Shown here: positions 13,301 to 28,300 of the stretch, in pieces
How the letters are laid out: every line of letters begins with the position of its first letter
Position numbering within the stretch: the stretch's first letter is position 1
Source: Plutella xylostella
Taxonomy: Eukaryota > Arthropoda > Insecta > Lepidoptera > Plutellidae
Length of the DNA: 64,000 nt
Direction of reading: 5' to 3'
Assembly (NCBI RefSeq): GCF_932276165.1
Contig: NC_064002.1
Coordinates: 3,224,001-3,288,000 of the forward strand
Notes under the pieces: model-generated
What the model was told of the DNA's origin: nothing
The model's database searches: none
Seen by the model: only the letters and a program-made list of their open reading frames with translations
Program-made: the position numbers and the translations under genes

Positions 13301-16300
13301 TGAATGTTCCCGAACAACGCGTTGATCTCCGCGTTCGATAAAAAAGTTTCCCTCTTGAGCGGCTCCAAGTAGTTCTCGAGCAAATTGTTCAGGTGCTGCA
13401 ATGAATGTGGTGTTATTTCAATAACGCACCGTGCGGCTGAGGCGGCGGATCGATCGCACGCATCCGCGCATTTTAAACATGCCTATGTACTAAACTTATT
13501 CGTATTTGAGCTAAAATACATCAAAAAATTCTTCAGCTTACAAATTATTTACATCTTTAATAATACTGTATTTATCAATAATTTAAAATCTAAAATCAGA
13601 CAAATATAAATACAAGAGAGTTATACGATATAGTTGATATAATGAAAATTTCAACTGCTACGAACACGACTTTATCTTCCTGTTTATTATCTGCGGCCGT
13701 ATTGATAGATAGACTCACTTGATCAATGCCGTCAGAAGCTCTAAACAACCGCTACGGCTATAAATTGAGCAAAAACGACGGCTAAATGGGGGAATTATCC
13801 GCCACAGGTGTGAGCTTCATGCCAGTTCGCAATACGCTTTATAATTTCATTAAAAGTTTTCCGGTTAAATGAATATTTACACGGGCCTTAAAGTTGGCGT
13901 TTAGCAACTTTTACGAGATTGTCAGTCTGTTTAAGTATTGACCGCTTTGTAATGGTGTGGTGCAGGCGCCCTCATTGTGAAGGTGGGAGTTCAGTGGAAG
14001 TTTTGTTGTTGTGGGTAGTTGGTAACTGAGGCTGCCTCGATTCTAGGTATAATTTATAGGACGCCGACGCGCCACTAGTTGCCAACTCTAATCCTCACAC
14101 AAACTTGTCAACTAGTTTCTGATCGTCGGCTATCGATTACTTTCGTTGGGAATTAACTTTGTTCGGCGGAATTTCAGTTAGTGAGAGTTTAATTTGACAT
14201 TCAGTGGTTTGGTATCGTCAGCTAATTGGGTTGGATACCTGGCTGGAACCCGCAGTCAAAGATATGAACATTTATTCGATGAATTATGTAGTATTCAATC
14301 TCTATAGCTCATGGTCGATTAACCAGAGAGAATGAAGTACTTATATTAACCAGTCAGGTTTACGTAGATATTTAAAAGTAGTAAGTAAAGTGTCACCATT
14401 TAGGTAGTAAGTTCGTTAGTAGGTAACTAAATAAAATATTCTTGCTTACATACTAAAACTAAAATTTTACTCAAAACCCTATTTCATTTTTGAGCTGGTG
14501 GGCAGAATACAAATACGACTTAATTGGACTGTAAATTAAAATGTTTACATTGTTCCTCTAACTAATCGCGGCGCGTGGGACCTGATACATAAATTTAGCT
14601 TTTGTGGACTGTAAAAATACTGGGTTACAAGTTACGAGCAACATAGCAGAAAAAATAAAGATTTTAATCTAAACTAGGCAGTCAAAACTGTAATGTAAAT
14701 AATTTTATAAATGACGTGATGCAAATGATATGACTGCCGACTAACATTATAATAATAATGGTACAATAATTAAGGTAAATCATGTACGTGTATTTTGTAC
14801 CAATTCAAATGTAAAATTCTCCGAAACAGCACTCAACTCTGCTACAAAACACAGGTTTCCCAACTCAAAACAAACAAACATGAAAGAAACCAACAAACCT
14901 TCACATACGCCCTTTCAGTGTCGACAAGCTCGCACAGAACCTTCCTGAGCTTGTCGACGTCGGAGAGATGGCGCGAGGGCGTCCCAGCGGCGGCGCTCAC
15001 CACACTGCCTGTAGGGCTCCCACGCCGAGTGTCGTTGGGCGAGCGGCACCACCCAGTCACTTGCTCCGCGCTCTGACGTGGAACCTTCTATTAATCATCT
15101 GCCGTTAGTCATGTTGCACCCTCGGACAGACAGAGACATCCAGTGCGGCATTCCACGTGCTCCGCATGCAGGCGCGGCGGTGCTCGGCTTGCGGGGTGGG
15201 GGTAAGGGGTGGAGGGGGGGGGGTACTTGGGTGTCAATACAATTTTAAGGGATGGTGTAAACGCTTATAAACGTCATTACATTTACGTGTAGGATGGATT
15301 TTAGTTTGGTTATCGATATCATAAACTTAAAGCATTTATTTATTTAGGCTGATGCTTGCTTTGTAGGTTGTACATGGGAAATAATTATGATATTCTATTG
15401 ACACCCTCTAAAATTTCAAATCGAAAAAGCTATTTACAAAACAGCGACGGTTTGTAATAAGTAAGTGGATCGAGTAAAAAGGTAAAATTACGGGAAAAAG
15501 TTCGGGGAAAGCGATAATTTGGTTTTGTATTTACAAAAATAGGTAGGTGGATAAATATAAATCTTACATTCATATACGGAATTCGTGCGTAATTACGGGT
15601 ACGTGTCACACAAGGGTTACAAAAGGTTCAAATTCATTCGGGGACGGCACAAAACAAATATTGGTTGCGCAATTCACGTTTCACAGAATACACAGTCGGA
15701 ATAGAATATGAAATATTTGGTTGTATATATACATATACATATATAAAGTATTTATTGGGGACGTACCTTCAGTAGGTTCTCTATTTCGAACGAGTTGGTT
15801 CTGGAGCTGACTTTGGGAGGCCCTGTGCCCATCATATCGCCTCCATGGTCGGGATCAGGACTGTATAACTCTTTACCTGAATGGGGAAAATCATTATGTA
15901 ATTAGTGTTTGGGATTGCAAATGTAGGTACTTAATGTAACGAGTATGGCCGTCTGGCAGGCCATCTAATATTGTTAGAATGGGTACACTACATAATTCCG
16001 AATTACTTTTTTACGAATATGAAAATAACGATTTTTAAAATTTCGAATTTCATAGTTCCGAATAATTCACAATCCCGAATTTTAAGTTTCCGAATAACGA
16101 AAATCACGAATAGTTTATAAACGAAATTTCATACAACACATTTATTAAAATGATGAAAGTCAATTTTCCGAATATTATTATTTCGATGTTTCAAAAGTAC
16201 GATTTTTTATTATATCGAATTGTTAAAATTACGAATCCCGAAGTTTTAATATTCCGAAAATACAAATTCCCGAATGTTTCTTAGTTAACAAGAAATGGTT

Positions 16301-19300
16301 ATATGAATAATGCAGCATAATGCGTATAAAAACAATATTTTTTAAGCTATATTATGTGAAACGCTCCGCTCCGCTTCGCTGCGCTCCGCTTTGTTTTTCG
16401 ATATCTATGTGCACCTAACACGCTCCTCCTCGCTTTGCTCGTCGTCGCACCTATCTTTAGGTTTAGGTCCTAAGGTTTTTAAGTTTAAACGCCATAAAAA
16501 TCCTAGCAATTGTTTTGCTCTATATTTGAAACGCTCCGCTCCGCTTCGCTGCGCTCCGCTTTGTTTTTCGATATCTATGTGCACCTAACACGCTCCTCCT
16601 CGCTTTGCTCGTCGTCGCACCTAAAGTTCTAAAGTTTTAAATACGTTTATGTTTTTTTGTCAAAATCACGAATTATCATATTTCCGATCGGGATTTGACT
16701 TTTTCGTGATTATAATAAATCGGTATTTTATTTTTCGTATATTAAAGTAATCGTATTTTTTAACATTCGTATATTTAACAATCGTAATAACAATATTCGT
16801 GATTATAATATTCGAAATTATAATTTTCGTGATTATTATAATTCGGTATTTAAAAAAATCGGTATTGCAATATTTCGTAAATTACATATTCGGGGTTATC
16901 ATATTCGGAAAAAAGTTTTTCGGAATATTTGGGTGTTCCCTGTTAGAATACTTAAGTCTGAATGCTGAAAGTCTCGTAAGTTCTGAACTGATTCCTTAAT
17001 TTGATAAAATAAGTATGTATACAGACATGAGTTAGTAATTCAATGAAAAATAACAGCCGCATAGCAGATTTAATTTCGTTTAAATATTTGGTCACCCTTA
17101 ATTCCTTAATATCAAACATAACACCCTCTTTTACCTGGCTGAAAACAACAATTGAAAAAAAGGTAGCAAGGTATAGTGGACCATGTTTCTATCAACAGTG
17201 AATCGGAAATTGGTTTAGGCGAGAAGAGTCAAAGCGACTGTCCGCTCAAAGCGGACGCCGTGTAAAGCTCACCAATTAAATACTCGTCTATTTTTATTTC
17301 CCCCAGAAAAGTATAATACTACACAGTTATTTTTCCTTTGAAACGTTAATTGTCAAAGCGTAATCGTAACCGTCGACGCTTGAACCAAACAAGAAAGTTT
17401 TTCGACGCTGCCGTCGGAACACCGACGCCAAATTAATGAAGGTGGACAAAGCGGTGACGTTTTCGGTATTATGGTTCTACAATATTACAAATGAATTTGT
17501 GGGGATCCGACTTCTCCTGTAAAGAAATTGGGTCAAATCGGGAAAATAATTCTAAAGTATAAACTTACTTCCAAACATAAATAACACATTAGTCGGAAAA
17601 ATATTATGTGTATAAACTTCAACTGAAGTGTTAGAACTAAGTTTTTTTATTTGTAAATTCCGAACACAAAGTTTACTACAAGTCCGTTCTACTCCTAAAC
17701 GACTTTTTACTTTCTCAACTTGTTTTTCTTTTATTTTCCAGCTGTACGCCCCTAAGAAATATAAAAGTTAAACATGTATCTCAGATTGGATTGAAATAAA
17801 TAAAAAGTTCGTCTCGATAAAAACAATCAATCTGTATAAATAAATCGACATTTGTATAAATTATGCGATCTGTCCAAACTTTTATTGGAAGTGACAATCA
17901 AATTGTCCCAACTTGAGGAATTTAATCAGCGCGGATTTTAGATGAGTTTCTAATTGATTGGCATTTATAAATTATCTACATATACCTTAAATATAATTAT
18001 AATTTACCATTAGTATGGAATAGATATTATTCAGTAACCAAAACCTGCGTTCAAGTGGCAGTCAAGTTACACATTGTTCTAAAGTGAATCACGCTATATC
18101 GGTTACCCACCGATAGCCAATATCCCTTTGGCTTGGATAACGCCTCTTGAATTACTTCAATATGGCATCCTTTACAATAACATGGTGACGGGAACCTTAC
18201 GATGCAGCTCCGGGTCAAGCCGAGCTGAACGTTTCCAATATGGCTGCCTATAAAGAGCCTCAAGTTTTCAATAACATTGTAGGAAATTACAGCGTTAGTG
18301 GGAAACTTTTATGCAGAGGCCACTGTGGCCACTGTGAAGCCACTTTATGACAAGAAGTCACACAATGAGTTTTTGGTCGCAGCCGCATCGAGCTCAAGTA
18401 AATAGCCTCGGGTAGGGCCGCAGCCTTTATTTGTAGGTCGAGGCAGTTTTTCTGTTTCAAACTGTTATGGGCGCTCCCCTCACACTCTGCTTCTAAAAAT
18501 ATACGCAGCTAAAAAGAGGTTTATCACACAAGTCACATTGGCGGCGAGATTGCTTTGCGGCGTGTTTGAGGAACTAGAAGGAATTTTTATTGACGGTTAT
18601 AAATTTACAGCGATATTTTTTTTACAAATCCGATAAAAAATCATGTTTATATTTTTTTCTATAGGAAGATTACATATTAGTTTTTTTGTTTTAAAGTTAA
18701 ACGTAATAGTTATTCAAACTGTATGTGTGTAAACATAATACGTAATGCCAAATTGCTGCACTAACCCTTGGATTTTATAGCTTTGTTTTCATGTAGTTTT
18801 GAAAGTTTTATTTTATATTTTAGCTATGTAAATATTTAATCTTAAGTATACAATCCAGGTTACCTCAGACTTGCAAGGGATTAAATCGGTATTATATTTT
18901 CTATTTAAGCACTCTGTAATCCGTGGAACTTTTAACTTATAATATAAGCCGTTTATGTTTTTTTCCAATCATACAGATTATCTGCTCTTCTTATTTTATC
19001 TTTTCCAATCGAGACAATATTCATATTTCTTCTGTTCTTATCCAGCTTGTTTGGTGCGTCTTTTTCTGTAACTTTTTGTGCCATTCAATGTGCATTGATT
19101 ACTGAGTTAGTTTCATAAAAATCAGTTGCTCCGATACCGAAATATGCACTTATTAGTTTTTTTTATAATTTTCATAAGTTTGACGTTTAGGTAGCCTAAT
19201 ATTTTTTTTGTTAGAAGCAGTATTTTAAAAGTAAATCAGTGAAAGTAAATAGGTGGCTAAAGGTATCCATAGCCTTATGTCGTCCACAACAAAGAAAATT

Positions 19301-22300
19301 ATTACGTTCACAAAAGGTTCTACACCAAACCCACAATAAAAGCATTTTCGCAACGCAGTGACGGGGACCATTAGTGCAAGGGATCCAGGTTCGTAAATTG
19401 TCTTGTTATATGAAAACACGAAGATAAATGATGATTGTGGGCCATTGTTCCGAGGACGCTCCACGTCGCGGCACTCCAGCAGCCCACTACGTCCGTCAAT
19501 ATCCTCATAATTGCCCCTTGTAACGCGCGCCTGTCATCATAAATCACTGCAATTTTATACTACTAACGAAGCACCTTCCCGTTGCCAAAATAATAAACAA
19601 AAAGACGAATATATTGCTGCAAAGTTAAGCGGAAAAGAGTTTACTTTATCCCCCAGAAGACACTTTTCTACTAAACAGAATTTATGTCCGGAATAAACCA
19701 ATTAAGCAGGTTGTAAATTTTAAGAATTGAAGCAGATTTGTACCGGTTATAAAATGGCCATAAATATTCGACGCATCTGCTATTTATTGCGGCCGCTTTG
19801 CGACTCTTGACATTTTATTTTGTGCCGGTCGGAATACAATATGCGCTGTGTAATGAGAGATGGGACACGTTACACGCGCGCAATTATACGTAATGATATT
19901 ACAAGCGGCTGGGGGGCCGCGCCGCACATCTCAATGAGCCTCTTACCCGCCGTACATTTACACTTCATAATATCTGAACGAGAATGTATCATTTATATTG
20001 CGAAAGTTTTAACCGAGCGTGTGCAATAATCCAGCGAAATGTAATATCGCGCCTATAACGTATGATAAGTGCTATAAATTGGGATAACGATACGATCAAT
20101 AACCCGCAGTCGTTACGATGCCGGGGATACGTGTTTTGTCAACGGTATTATGCACAATATATTATAATGCTGGCTTATGCCACAATCGGAACTCGATGAA
20201 GAATCGCTGTGTTTTGGGAAAGATGCCAAGTATTACATGGGCATAGAGATTGAAGAGCGCCTTGTTAGGCGGTGGGCGCGGAATGAAAATGAATGATGAC
20301 GTCAATACCGCCGCGGGAAATGCTTTATAGCGGTAGCGAGCGACGGCTGTACGCGACCGTTCAAAACACGATGTTTATTAATGGAAACACTTAAAAGACC
20401 TGACGTTTCGTCAATAAGTATCAAAAACATTATGTTAATGCCTGAAGTAAAGGAGTTATATCCGGTATAAACTTATCATGGATCGATTCAATAATAAGGA
20501 AAGCAATCATCGTAACGTAGATAGAAGCCGTACGAAGCGATATATGACTGTCTGTGCATGAAGCATAATGGCGGCAGTCATTTGCGGATTCATTAGTGCG
20601 GCAGCGACGGAAGCGCACGCTGCGGTGTATCCACACATCCGAATAAACCTAGCCGCTGCACCCCGCCCCGCATACAATACCTATATCTGTAATGGATACG
20701 CTTGTCTATGCAACACGCATTTTTTATCGGCACGACGCATGACCTACTTAATTAAGTTTGCGCTGCCGATCCAGCGAAAACAAGCTGAGTTGGCTCGCTG
20801 AAAGCCGATATGTGAGCTAATGGACGTTATTGGAGCAAATTCACAAGATCCGCCTCCTCGACAAGATTCAGTGGAAACGGAGATTTCTGAAAGCTGAATT
20901 GTTTCGAAAGGTCCTTAAAGATAAGCATTATTGTTGGCTGAAGATAAATTGTGTCGTCGGAACCCATCTCGGGCCGGAAAGCCGCGCGGAGTGTAGTGGC
21001 TACATCCGCCGAGCACAAAGACTCAACTTGCCCGTAACGTTCCCAGGTAACTTAAAAACATGTACATTCTTTATTCACGGGCAAAACTTCCAACGCTTTG
21101 CGGAGAAGCAGTTACAGAAAGTGTCAGTTCAGGTAAACGTATAATGGCAGTGCCCGTGATGTGTGCTCGTAGGACAACTTCGAGCAACTCGGTAACAAGA
21201 CTGGAGTGTTAATTAACGTGGTAACCGATGCCATTTGATACGTTTGACCAGTCGCGTGGGATTGCACAAACAGCGGCAGCGGTGGCGGCGATGAGACCTG
21301 ATTGGGTTCCACTGCGTCTAAAAGCTACAGCCGAGACTCCATCGATTGCGAATTTCTATTAATTAGTCACGCCGATAGAGGAAATAAAATTGGCATAAAA
21401 TTTAGCTCGGGCGAAAGCATAAGTCTCCTGACGTAAAAAATGTAAATATAATTTGAAAAAAAGTTGTCAATTCCACTGAAGTCCGAAGGAAAAGTCTTGG
21501 AGCGCTATATATTTTCCATGGACTTTCGTCTTTGTGTTGCCGCGGAGGTACTGTAGTGTCGTTGGCAACTATCCACAAGGAAGTCATTGCTAAATATTTA
21601 TTCCGTCGTTCGTTTTTCTTTATTTCACCATTTGCGAAGAAAAATTTGACTATGTCGGCAAAAAGAGCGAAAATGATATTTGATGGGCAAAAAATAAGGA
21701 TGTTTGTAGACAAAACGAGTTGTTAACGCCGACTATAAATTACTTTACTATTTACGAATGAACATAAAACAAATTATTCGCTACATCAAAACCTATAACA
21801 TTTACTGCTACTATTGTAACACACTATAGCTCCTACAACAAAAATTTGTAAAAAGTATGTACTCTACAAACAGATTTAAGCGCAGTCAAATACTTTATGC
21901 ATCTGACAAATACAGGACTAGACACCCTGAAAACTGGTTTAAACTTTCGCTTCATTCGTAAACGTTGCCTTCACATAAACCGCGTAGGTAGGCATCTGTT
22001 CTCTAAAGTAATGGGCGCTGTAACGTGTGGTTCCTATTATCGTTAGCACGCCACACACAGGGCCGGCGGCTAATCTCCTTCTCGCTCCTAATCTAAACTA
22101 AGTTTGTGTTGTTAATGATCATTTAACCCGCACTTGTGACCGCGGTAACACGGCCGCAGGCGGTACAAATTTTTCCTCAGTAAAAAGCTAAGTAAACAAC
22201 ATTTTCACGGCCCCCGTAAAAGGCTAACCCCCTTATTCATAGAAAAGTTACAATACGTTTTAACTAATAAACTGTTTTGTCCCTCTCCGACAAAGAACAA

Positions 22301-25300
22301 TTTGTTCTTTGACAGAGAGGGACAAAACAGTTTATTAGTTAAAACGTTTTGTAACTTCTCTATGAATAAGGGGGTAAGAGTGCCCCGCGAGTAATGTTCC
22401 TAGCGGATATTCATCAAGTTTTTGATGGAGATTAAGAAAGCATCCATCAACCAGAGGTTATTAACGTACTTTTTATTAGTTTGCATTTTGTTTCTGAATT
22501 GTAACTTTGATGGTGGCTGGTAATAAAATAAACATTTAACGCGTACATAAACCCCTAAAAGTTCGGCAGCTTTTTCGAAGTGAATGGTTTTTTACCCGTT
22601 GTTGGTATTAAGAGCAATAAGGTAAAAGTAAATAAAAGAAATAAGGTAGTCTGTTTTTATAGCGTGTAGCTTTTCTTATAAGGTTTTCTGATAAGTGCAG
22701 CATTGTTCAGTCCAAGGATTTGACGTCATATTTTGCCGCAACAATAACGTGATGAAAAGTCCATGGCAGGTTACGTTATACAGGGTGTTTGAGCTATTAC
22801 GAGACTTCCCTTTGTGCCAGTTTCAAGTTTCTAGGTCAACCGGAACTACCCGTAATGGTTTGATGAGGGCGAGTACCTATCAAAATAACGGCCTATCTCT
22901 GTTTTATTGTTTTATCCCAAAGTGTTAAATTGGGTAGAATAGTTACTGAAATGAATTAAATTTACGTTATGAAAATCAAATAAAAGTTATCGCCGGACCT
23001 TGGGATTTTGAAGTGAACCTTCTATCACTAGGTAAGAATATATCTTACGTGTATACAAATAAAAGGTTTATTCAAGGCCCATCAGTGACATCATGCTTGC
23101 ATCTACAGTTGTGGTTCCATCTGTGAAATTTAGAAGTTTTACCCGCCTCTATAGAAGAAAAAGAAGAAAGAGAAAGAAGGTACACTTACTCCAAGCAGGA
23201 GCATCTATGATTCCAGCTCTCAAATTCAGCAGCATTCACCAACCTCTTTTAAAGACACTCAAAATGGAAAAAGAAGAACAAGACAGAGAAAGAGGATACA
23301 CTCACTCCAAGCGGGAGCAGGCACGATGAGTCCGGAGATCATGTCGTCGGAGATGACGGGCGGGTCGGTGGGGGGCGGGGGACACACCAGCTAATCAATG
23401 TAGAAGAAGAAGAAGCAAGAAAGAGAAACAAGATACACTCACTCCAAGCGGGAGCAGGCACGATGAGTCCGGAGATCATGTCGTCGGAGATGACGGGCGG
23501 GTCGGTGGGCGGCGGGGGACACACCAGCGAGTCGATGTCGTCGGTGGCGGCGCGCATCACGCCCACCAGCTCGGGCGGCTCCGTGCGGGAGGACCTGCGA
23601 AGCATTTGTTCCGTAAGTCTTTGAAGAAAGAGGAGAAGGTTGCCTGAAAGAGATCGCTTTTAGTATAATGTAATTTATGCTGTGTATATTTCAATTAAGT
23701 TATATTGTATTGTATGGTGGCTTGCTGAATACACACGCAAGCAATGGAAAAGTTATGTCACCAACTTGTACTTGAAGTACTTTTTCATGCAATAAGTAGG
23801 TGTAGGTAATGTGTGAGTTTCATCGAATTTAATTAAATTGAAGAAAATCTATAAATGCTTTTTACTAGTATGTAGTAAGCATACCAAGGTATTGTGTGAG
23901 ATAATGTATAATGTAGAGATACATATAATGTGATGTGATGAAATCTGTTAGGATTAAATAGAATCCGATTGCCATACAGACAGAACGTCATTCAGAGATG
24001 TAAACTGATACAATTTCTCAGAAACAAGGCAAATCGATGCTTTGATAATTGGATGCGACAAATTGGATGTGTTTGAACATACAACAAAGGCTTGATATAT
24101 GAATACCGTGATTCCAACAAGCTGACGCCGAGACTGCGCCGCTATCGCGCGGCCACAATAGTCGCCGGGGCTGAGCAAACTAGTACGATCCCAGACCGCA
24201 CAGAGAGCTCAAAGGATTAGACAACTCCAATCACAGAAATTCGGTTTGCGAACCCCACCAATAAATAGTTGGCCGGCTTCATATTGAACCAATATCCACC
24301 TGTCCCGCCGCGTAGCCGCTATCACTGCGATCCAATTGCATTGCACCGTATTGCATGACACACTCAAGTGGGAAGCTGATATCATGAATAGGAGCACGAA
24401 ACTATATGATAATAATGGAATAACTTTAGTGACCCGACCTCACCGTACTAATTATGCTATCCAACTTTGTTATTAATTGCGGGGATGATCCACGTCGGAC
24501 AATGAAGGGGTGGTCTTATGACTGAGCATTAATAGGGGAGACTTATAAAATGTGAACTCACAACAATAACATGGAGTCGCGAGTGCTTATTTCGAGATGA
24601 CATTTGTTGGTGAACATTAATTCACGCGACGCGGCAACGTCGAGAGGCTCAATTGCGGGAGCGCACAATGGACGGTGGAGGAAGCCGGAGGGGGTGCGGG
24701 CGGGGCGGGACGGGGAGGGGGGGCGGCCGATGTAGGTCGCAGCGAGCGCTTCAGTAAACTTGTCGCGGTCGCAAAAGGTCAGGTGTATGAGGGCGGGAAA
24801 TACCGACGAGCGCGACAGGCGCGGGCCGCTCCGGGCCGCACCTGGACACGCCGGGCCACGTCGGGCCAGGGCGCCGCAGTTTCAACTTCCGCTCTATTAG
24901 CCGCGCGCACGCCCACCTCAGAAAAAACACTTTTGAACGTGCTCCGAGAACGAAACAGAAACCGAATTTTGCTGTGCCTTTTGCGTCCAATTCATTTTAA
25001 TGATGAGCGGGCAGTGTCGCTCCGAGACGAGTGCTTTAGGTTTGATTAATGAGTCGTGACTTTCCGAAACATCGTACGCAAGATTCGTGCATATTTTGTA
25101 GCTTCAAGAAAAATGTAGATACTTACCTAGTTGATGAATAAAATATAGCTCACCTCATCATCATGACTAGCGACAGCTCCTCTTGCAAGACGCTCTCCAA
25201 GTACATCATATCTAGGTCAGATACTATGGCTCCATTGATTACCATGATCTCGTCTCCTTTGATAATACCTGAACAAAAGAAAGCCAAGATGTTTTTGTTC

Positions 25301-28300
25301 GAGCCTTACTGTATTGAAAAAAAACTTTGTCTTCTTTCCATTGAAGGCGTTCATTAATAAGTCTGGAAATATATTTCAGTTGCTATTTGCAATCTTTTTA
25401 AATGTTACTCTGAAATTCTATTTGGAATTGTAGCTAGGTTTTCTACTTTCAGCGTGAAAATTAAGGATATTGCTGTGCTGATAAAATTAAATACTAAGTA
25501 ATAAAATAATAAAACAAAACGGTGTTTCGTAAAGTTATAAATAGAACGTTAATTAAATAAAGAGTAACTCAGGAAAACAGAAGTCGTCGTTCCAAAAAGC
25601 AATAAACGTGTAAAACTTAAAACAAAAGTTTCTATTCTACACAAAATAATATCTTAACAAAACTTTCTATTCACTCCCAAAATAATCAAACTAAGTGCAA
25701 AAGAGACAACAATAGTTCATCAATTCGACTCACAGCACTCACCGTTCTGCATGGCCACGCTCTTATCTTCGACCCTGCTGACATAGCAACAGAGCTCATC
25801 TTGGCGCTCCGCGTTTTCGATCAGCTCGGCTTCCACGCTGAAGCCCCACATCTGCTCCAGAGTGTTCCTCTGAAGTTCCACCTGGTACAGGATCTTGGCA
25901 CACACTTCCACCACCTCGTGGGTGTGCAGCTGTGCGACAAGGACGGCGTGATTAACGACGTGGTCAGAGGAAGGGAAGGAATGTGGTGGTGTCATAAAAA
26001 ATTACGACTATAAATATGTATAACTTTTATATCTGTATATAGATAAAAAAATACACTGACAAGCAATGATAAGTTGAAAAGGTTCCAGTGACAATAGTAA
26101 TAAATTACTACTAAACAGAAAAGACAAGTTTAATTACGCGTTTACATTTAACAGTGCAACGGAATATTTCCAATTAAAAACGAAACTAGGTATTATTGTG
26201 TTAAAATTTTAACAGAAAACGTTCAAAAGTAAGTTCGTGATTTTCTCACTGAAATTTTTTCATTGCTCGTGAGTTGAATAAATTCTATACTCATAGAATA
26301 TCGGAACTAACAGTAAAATCAAATATGCGTTTGAAATGATCAGCAGCATTCGCCAACCGGACCGCCATAGCTCTACAGCTTCACATAGCAGATACAAATG
26401 TAATTTGCGGGCGAAATTAGCAATTACCTACAGATGCAGTGGTCGCGGCGTGGGGCTGACAACATGGCGACACGCGGAGAGAAATAACCGCGGAATTGAA
26501 TACTAACATCATCGTTACATTTGTCACTATCAAAATGCCAAATATTTTAACACGAGAATAGTAGTGACGCTTAGCTAGGCAGTTGTGGTGCCTATCAATT
26601 TGTGTTTCTAAATTGTGGTTCCAAGTTTGATTAGGACATAGAAGGCTGATCACCTGATGTCCGAAACAGTGAAACGATCCATGCTGTCGGATGGGCATGT
26701 AAAGCAGTCGGTCCTGCGCCTAGCTCTCTCCAGTCGTGTCGGTCAATCCGTCCCATTGGGCTATGAGAGTGATGGAACAGAGAGTGCTCCTGTGTACTGC
26801 GCACACACTTGGGCACTATAATCTACTCCTGCGTAGATGGCTGATCTCAAACGAGATTGGCCGCCGTGGTCGAAATTCGGCTAGGAGGACATTAAAAAGT
26901 GGTGCCTACCCAAGTATCTTGTATCTTTTGTAAAAAAATAAATAAATCTTGAACACCCTGTATAATTGTATATTCTGTTACCTCCACAATTTTAAAATGA
27001 TCACTGTAATTAAACCTACTGAGTACATAGATTTAAAAGTTCTAGGTTTATTTAGAGTTACGACTAACGAATCATGATTGGCAAAAAATATAATATTTTA
27101 ATAATGTATTTGTATAATATACCAAAAAAGTGGACTTATTACTATTTACCTCTGAGGTACTGATATTTAATAAATAACAATCGTATTTTATCATATACAT
27201 TCCAGGAAAAGTAACTTCCATCGCATCGGTAAAAGCTAATAGGAAAATAAAAACTAATTCTGGAAATTGTTTACAACTCGGAGCTTATTATCGTGGCTCG
27301 CGCACGCTCCGCCCGTTTCAGTTACAGAACAATCCCAATGTTTCTTTGTTTAATTACATTTCCACGAATCGATACGTACAAAACTCGCTCTTAATTTCCT
27401 TATTTTATCATTATTCATTGGCCTAATTCCGCTTGTAAGAGCATTTTTTTGCCGTCGAAAGAGGTAAATACATTTAGCTAACTTCATTAACTTTTCCACC
27501 GATCAATCAGGCTTAATCAAACGTACCTGAGTGTGGGTAGAAACCTTGTTTATCTAGTGTCGTTTTAGCGACCTTTTAAAGGGAAAAGCTTCGACTATGC
27601 AAATGAAAGGCTCGATTGTAAAGCTTAGAACACAATATTTGCAATGCAGAAACCCCGCAATGACTACATAATGTTGAGAGACTTAGTTAAATTGAATCAC
27701 GGAACGGAAGAAATACGCGCAGGGGAAAGTTAAACTTCGCAACAGATATTGGAGAATAATTACAATTTACTGATAAGAATTAGGTATAAGACGAATAATG
27801 GGAAATTGACATCTGATATCGACGGAGGCCGGCCGCTGATAGCTTTCACAATGGCGATGGGTAAATGTAACCCTCCGCTTTCCAGAATTCCTGCCTTTGG
27901 TTAAAGGGAGTGGCAAACCCTTATAAAAAACTTTGCTCGTCCTTTTGTCTATCACAAACCGCTTTTCATGACATCAAGCTCGCATAAAGGATTGTTTGAA
28001 GGCAGATAAATCGATGGGAACCGCAGATATAAATTTTCTACACTCGCTTCTGTATAAAAAAAGGCCAGATGAAAATCTTTCGGATTTTATGCTTTCGTTT
28101 CAAAGATGAAAATTGTTCATGTAGAGTAAAGAAAAATAATATTTTTACTTATTTAACGCAATCTTTTTCAAAATAAGTAGGTATCTATGCGCAGAATGCA
28201 GGCTTTATTTCATTGAAATCAAAAGACTCGAACGTAACAGCAACTTTTTCTATAGAATATCACGAACTATTTACATTTTATTTTCTCTTTTGTGCTTTAG

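Noticed and set aside
16391..16588. 65-codon open frame
   Set aside because: It lies wholly within the 96-bp direct-repeat pair of the 960-bp transposable element.
20830..21144. 104-codon open frame on the + strand
   Set aside because: The sequence resembles no family I know, and no splice or regulatory context was found.
23093..23329. 78-codon open frame on the + strand
   Set aside because: It is the antisense of purine/pyrimidine-rich duplicated intron around sif exon 10, with no protein-like features.
24675..25049. 124-codon Gly/Arg-rich frame on the + strand
   Set aside because: Composition is driven by the CpG island. There is no domain, splice support or opposite-gene evidence.
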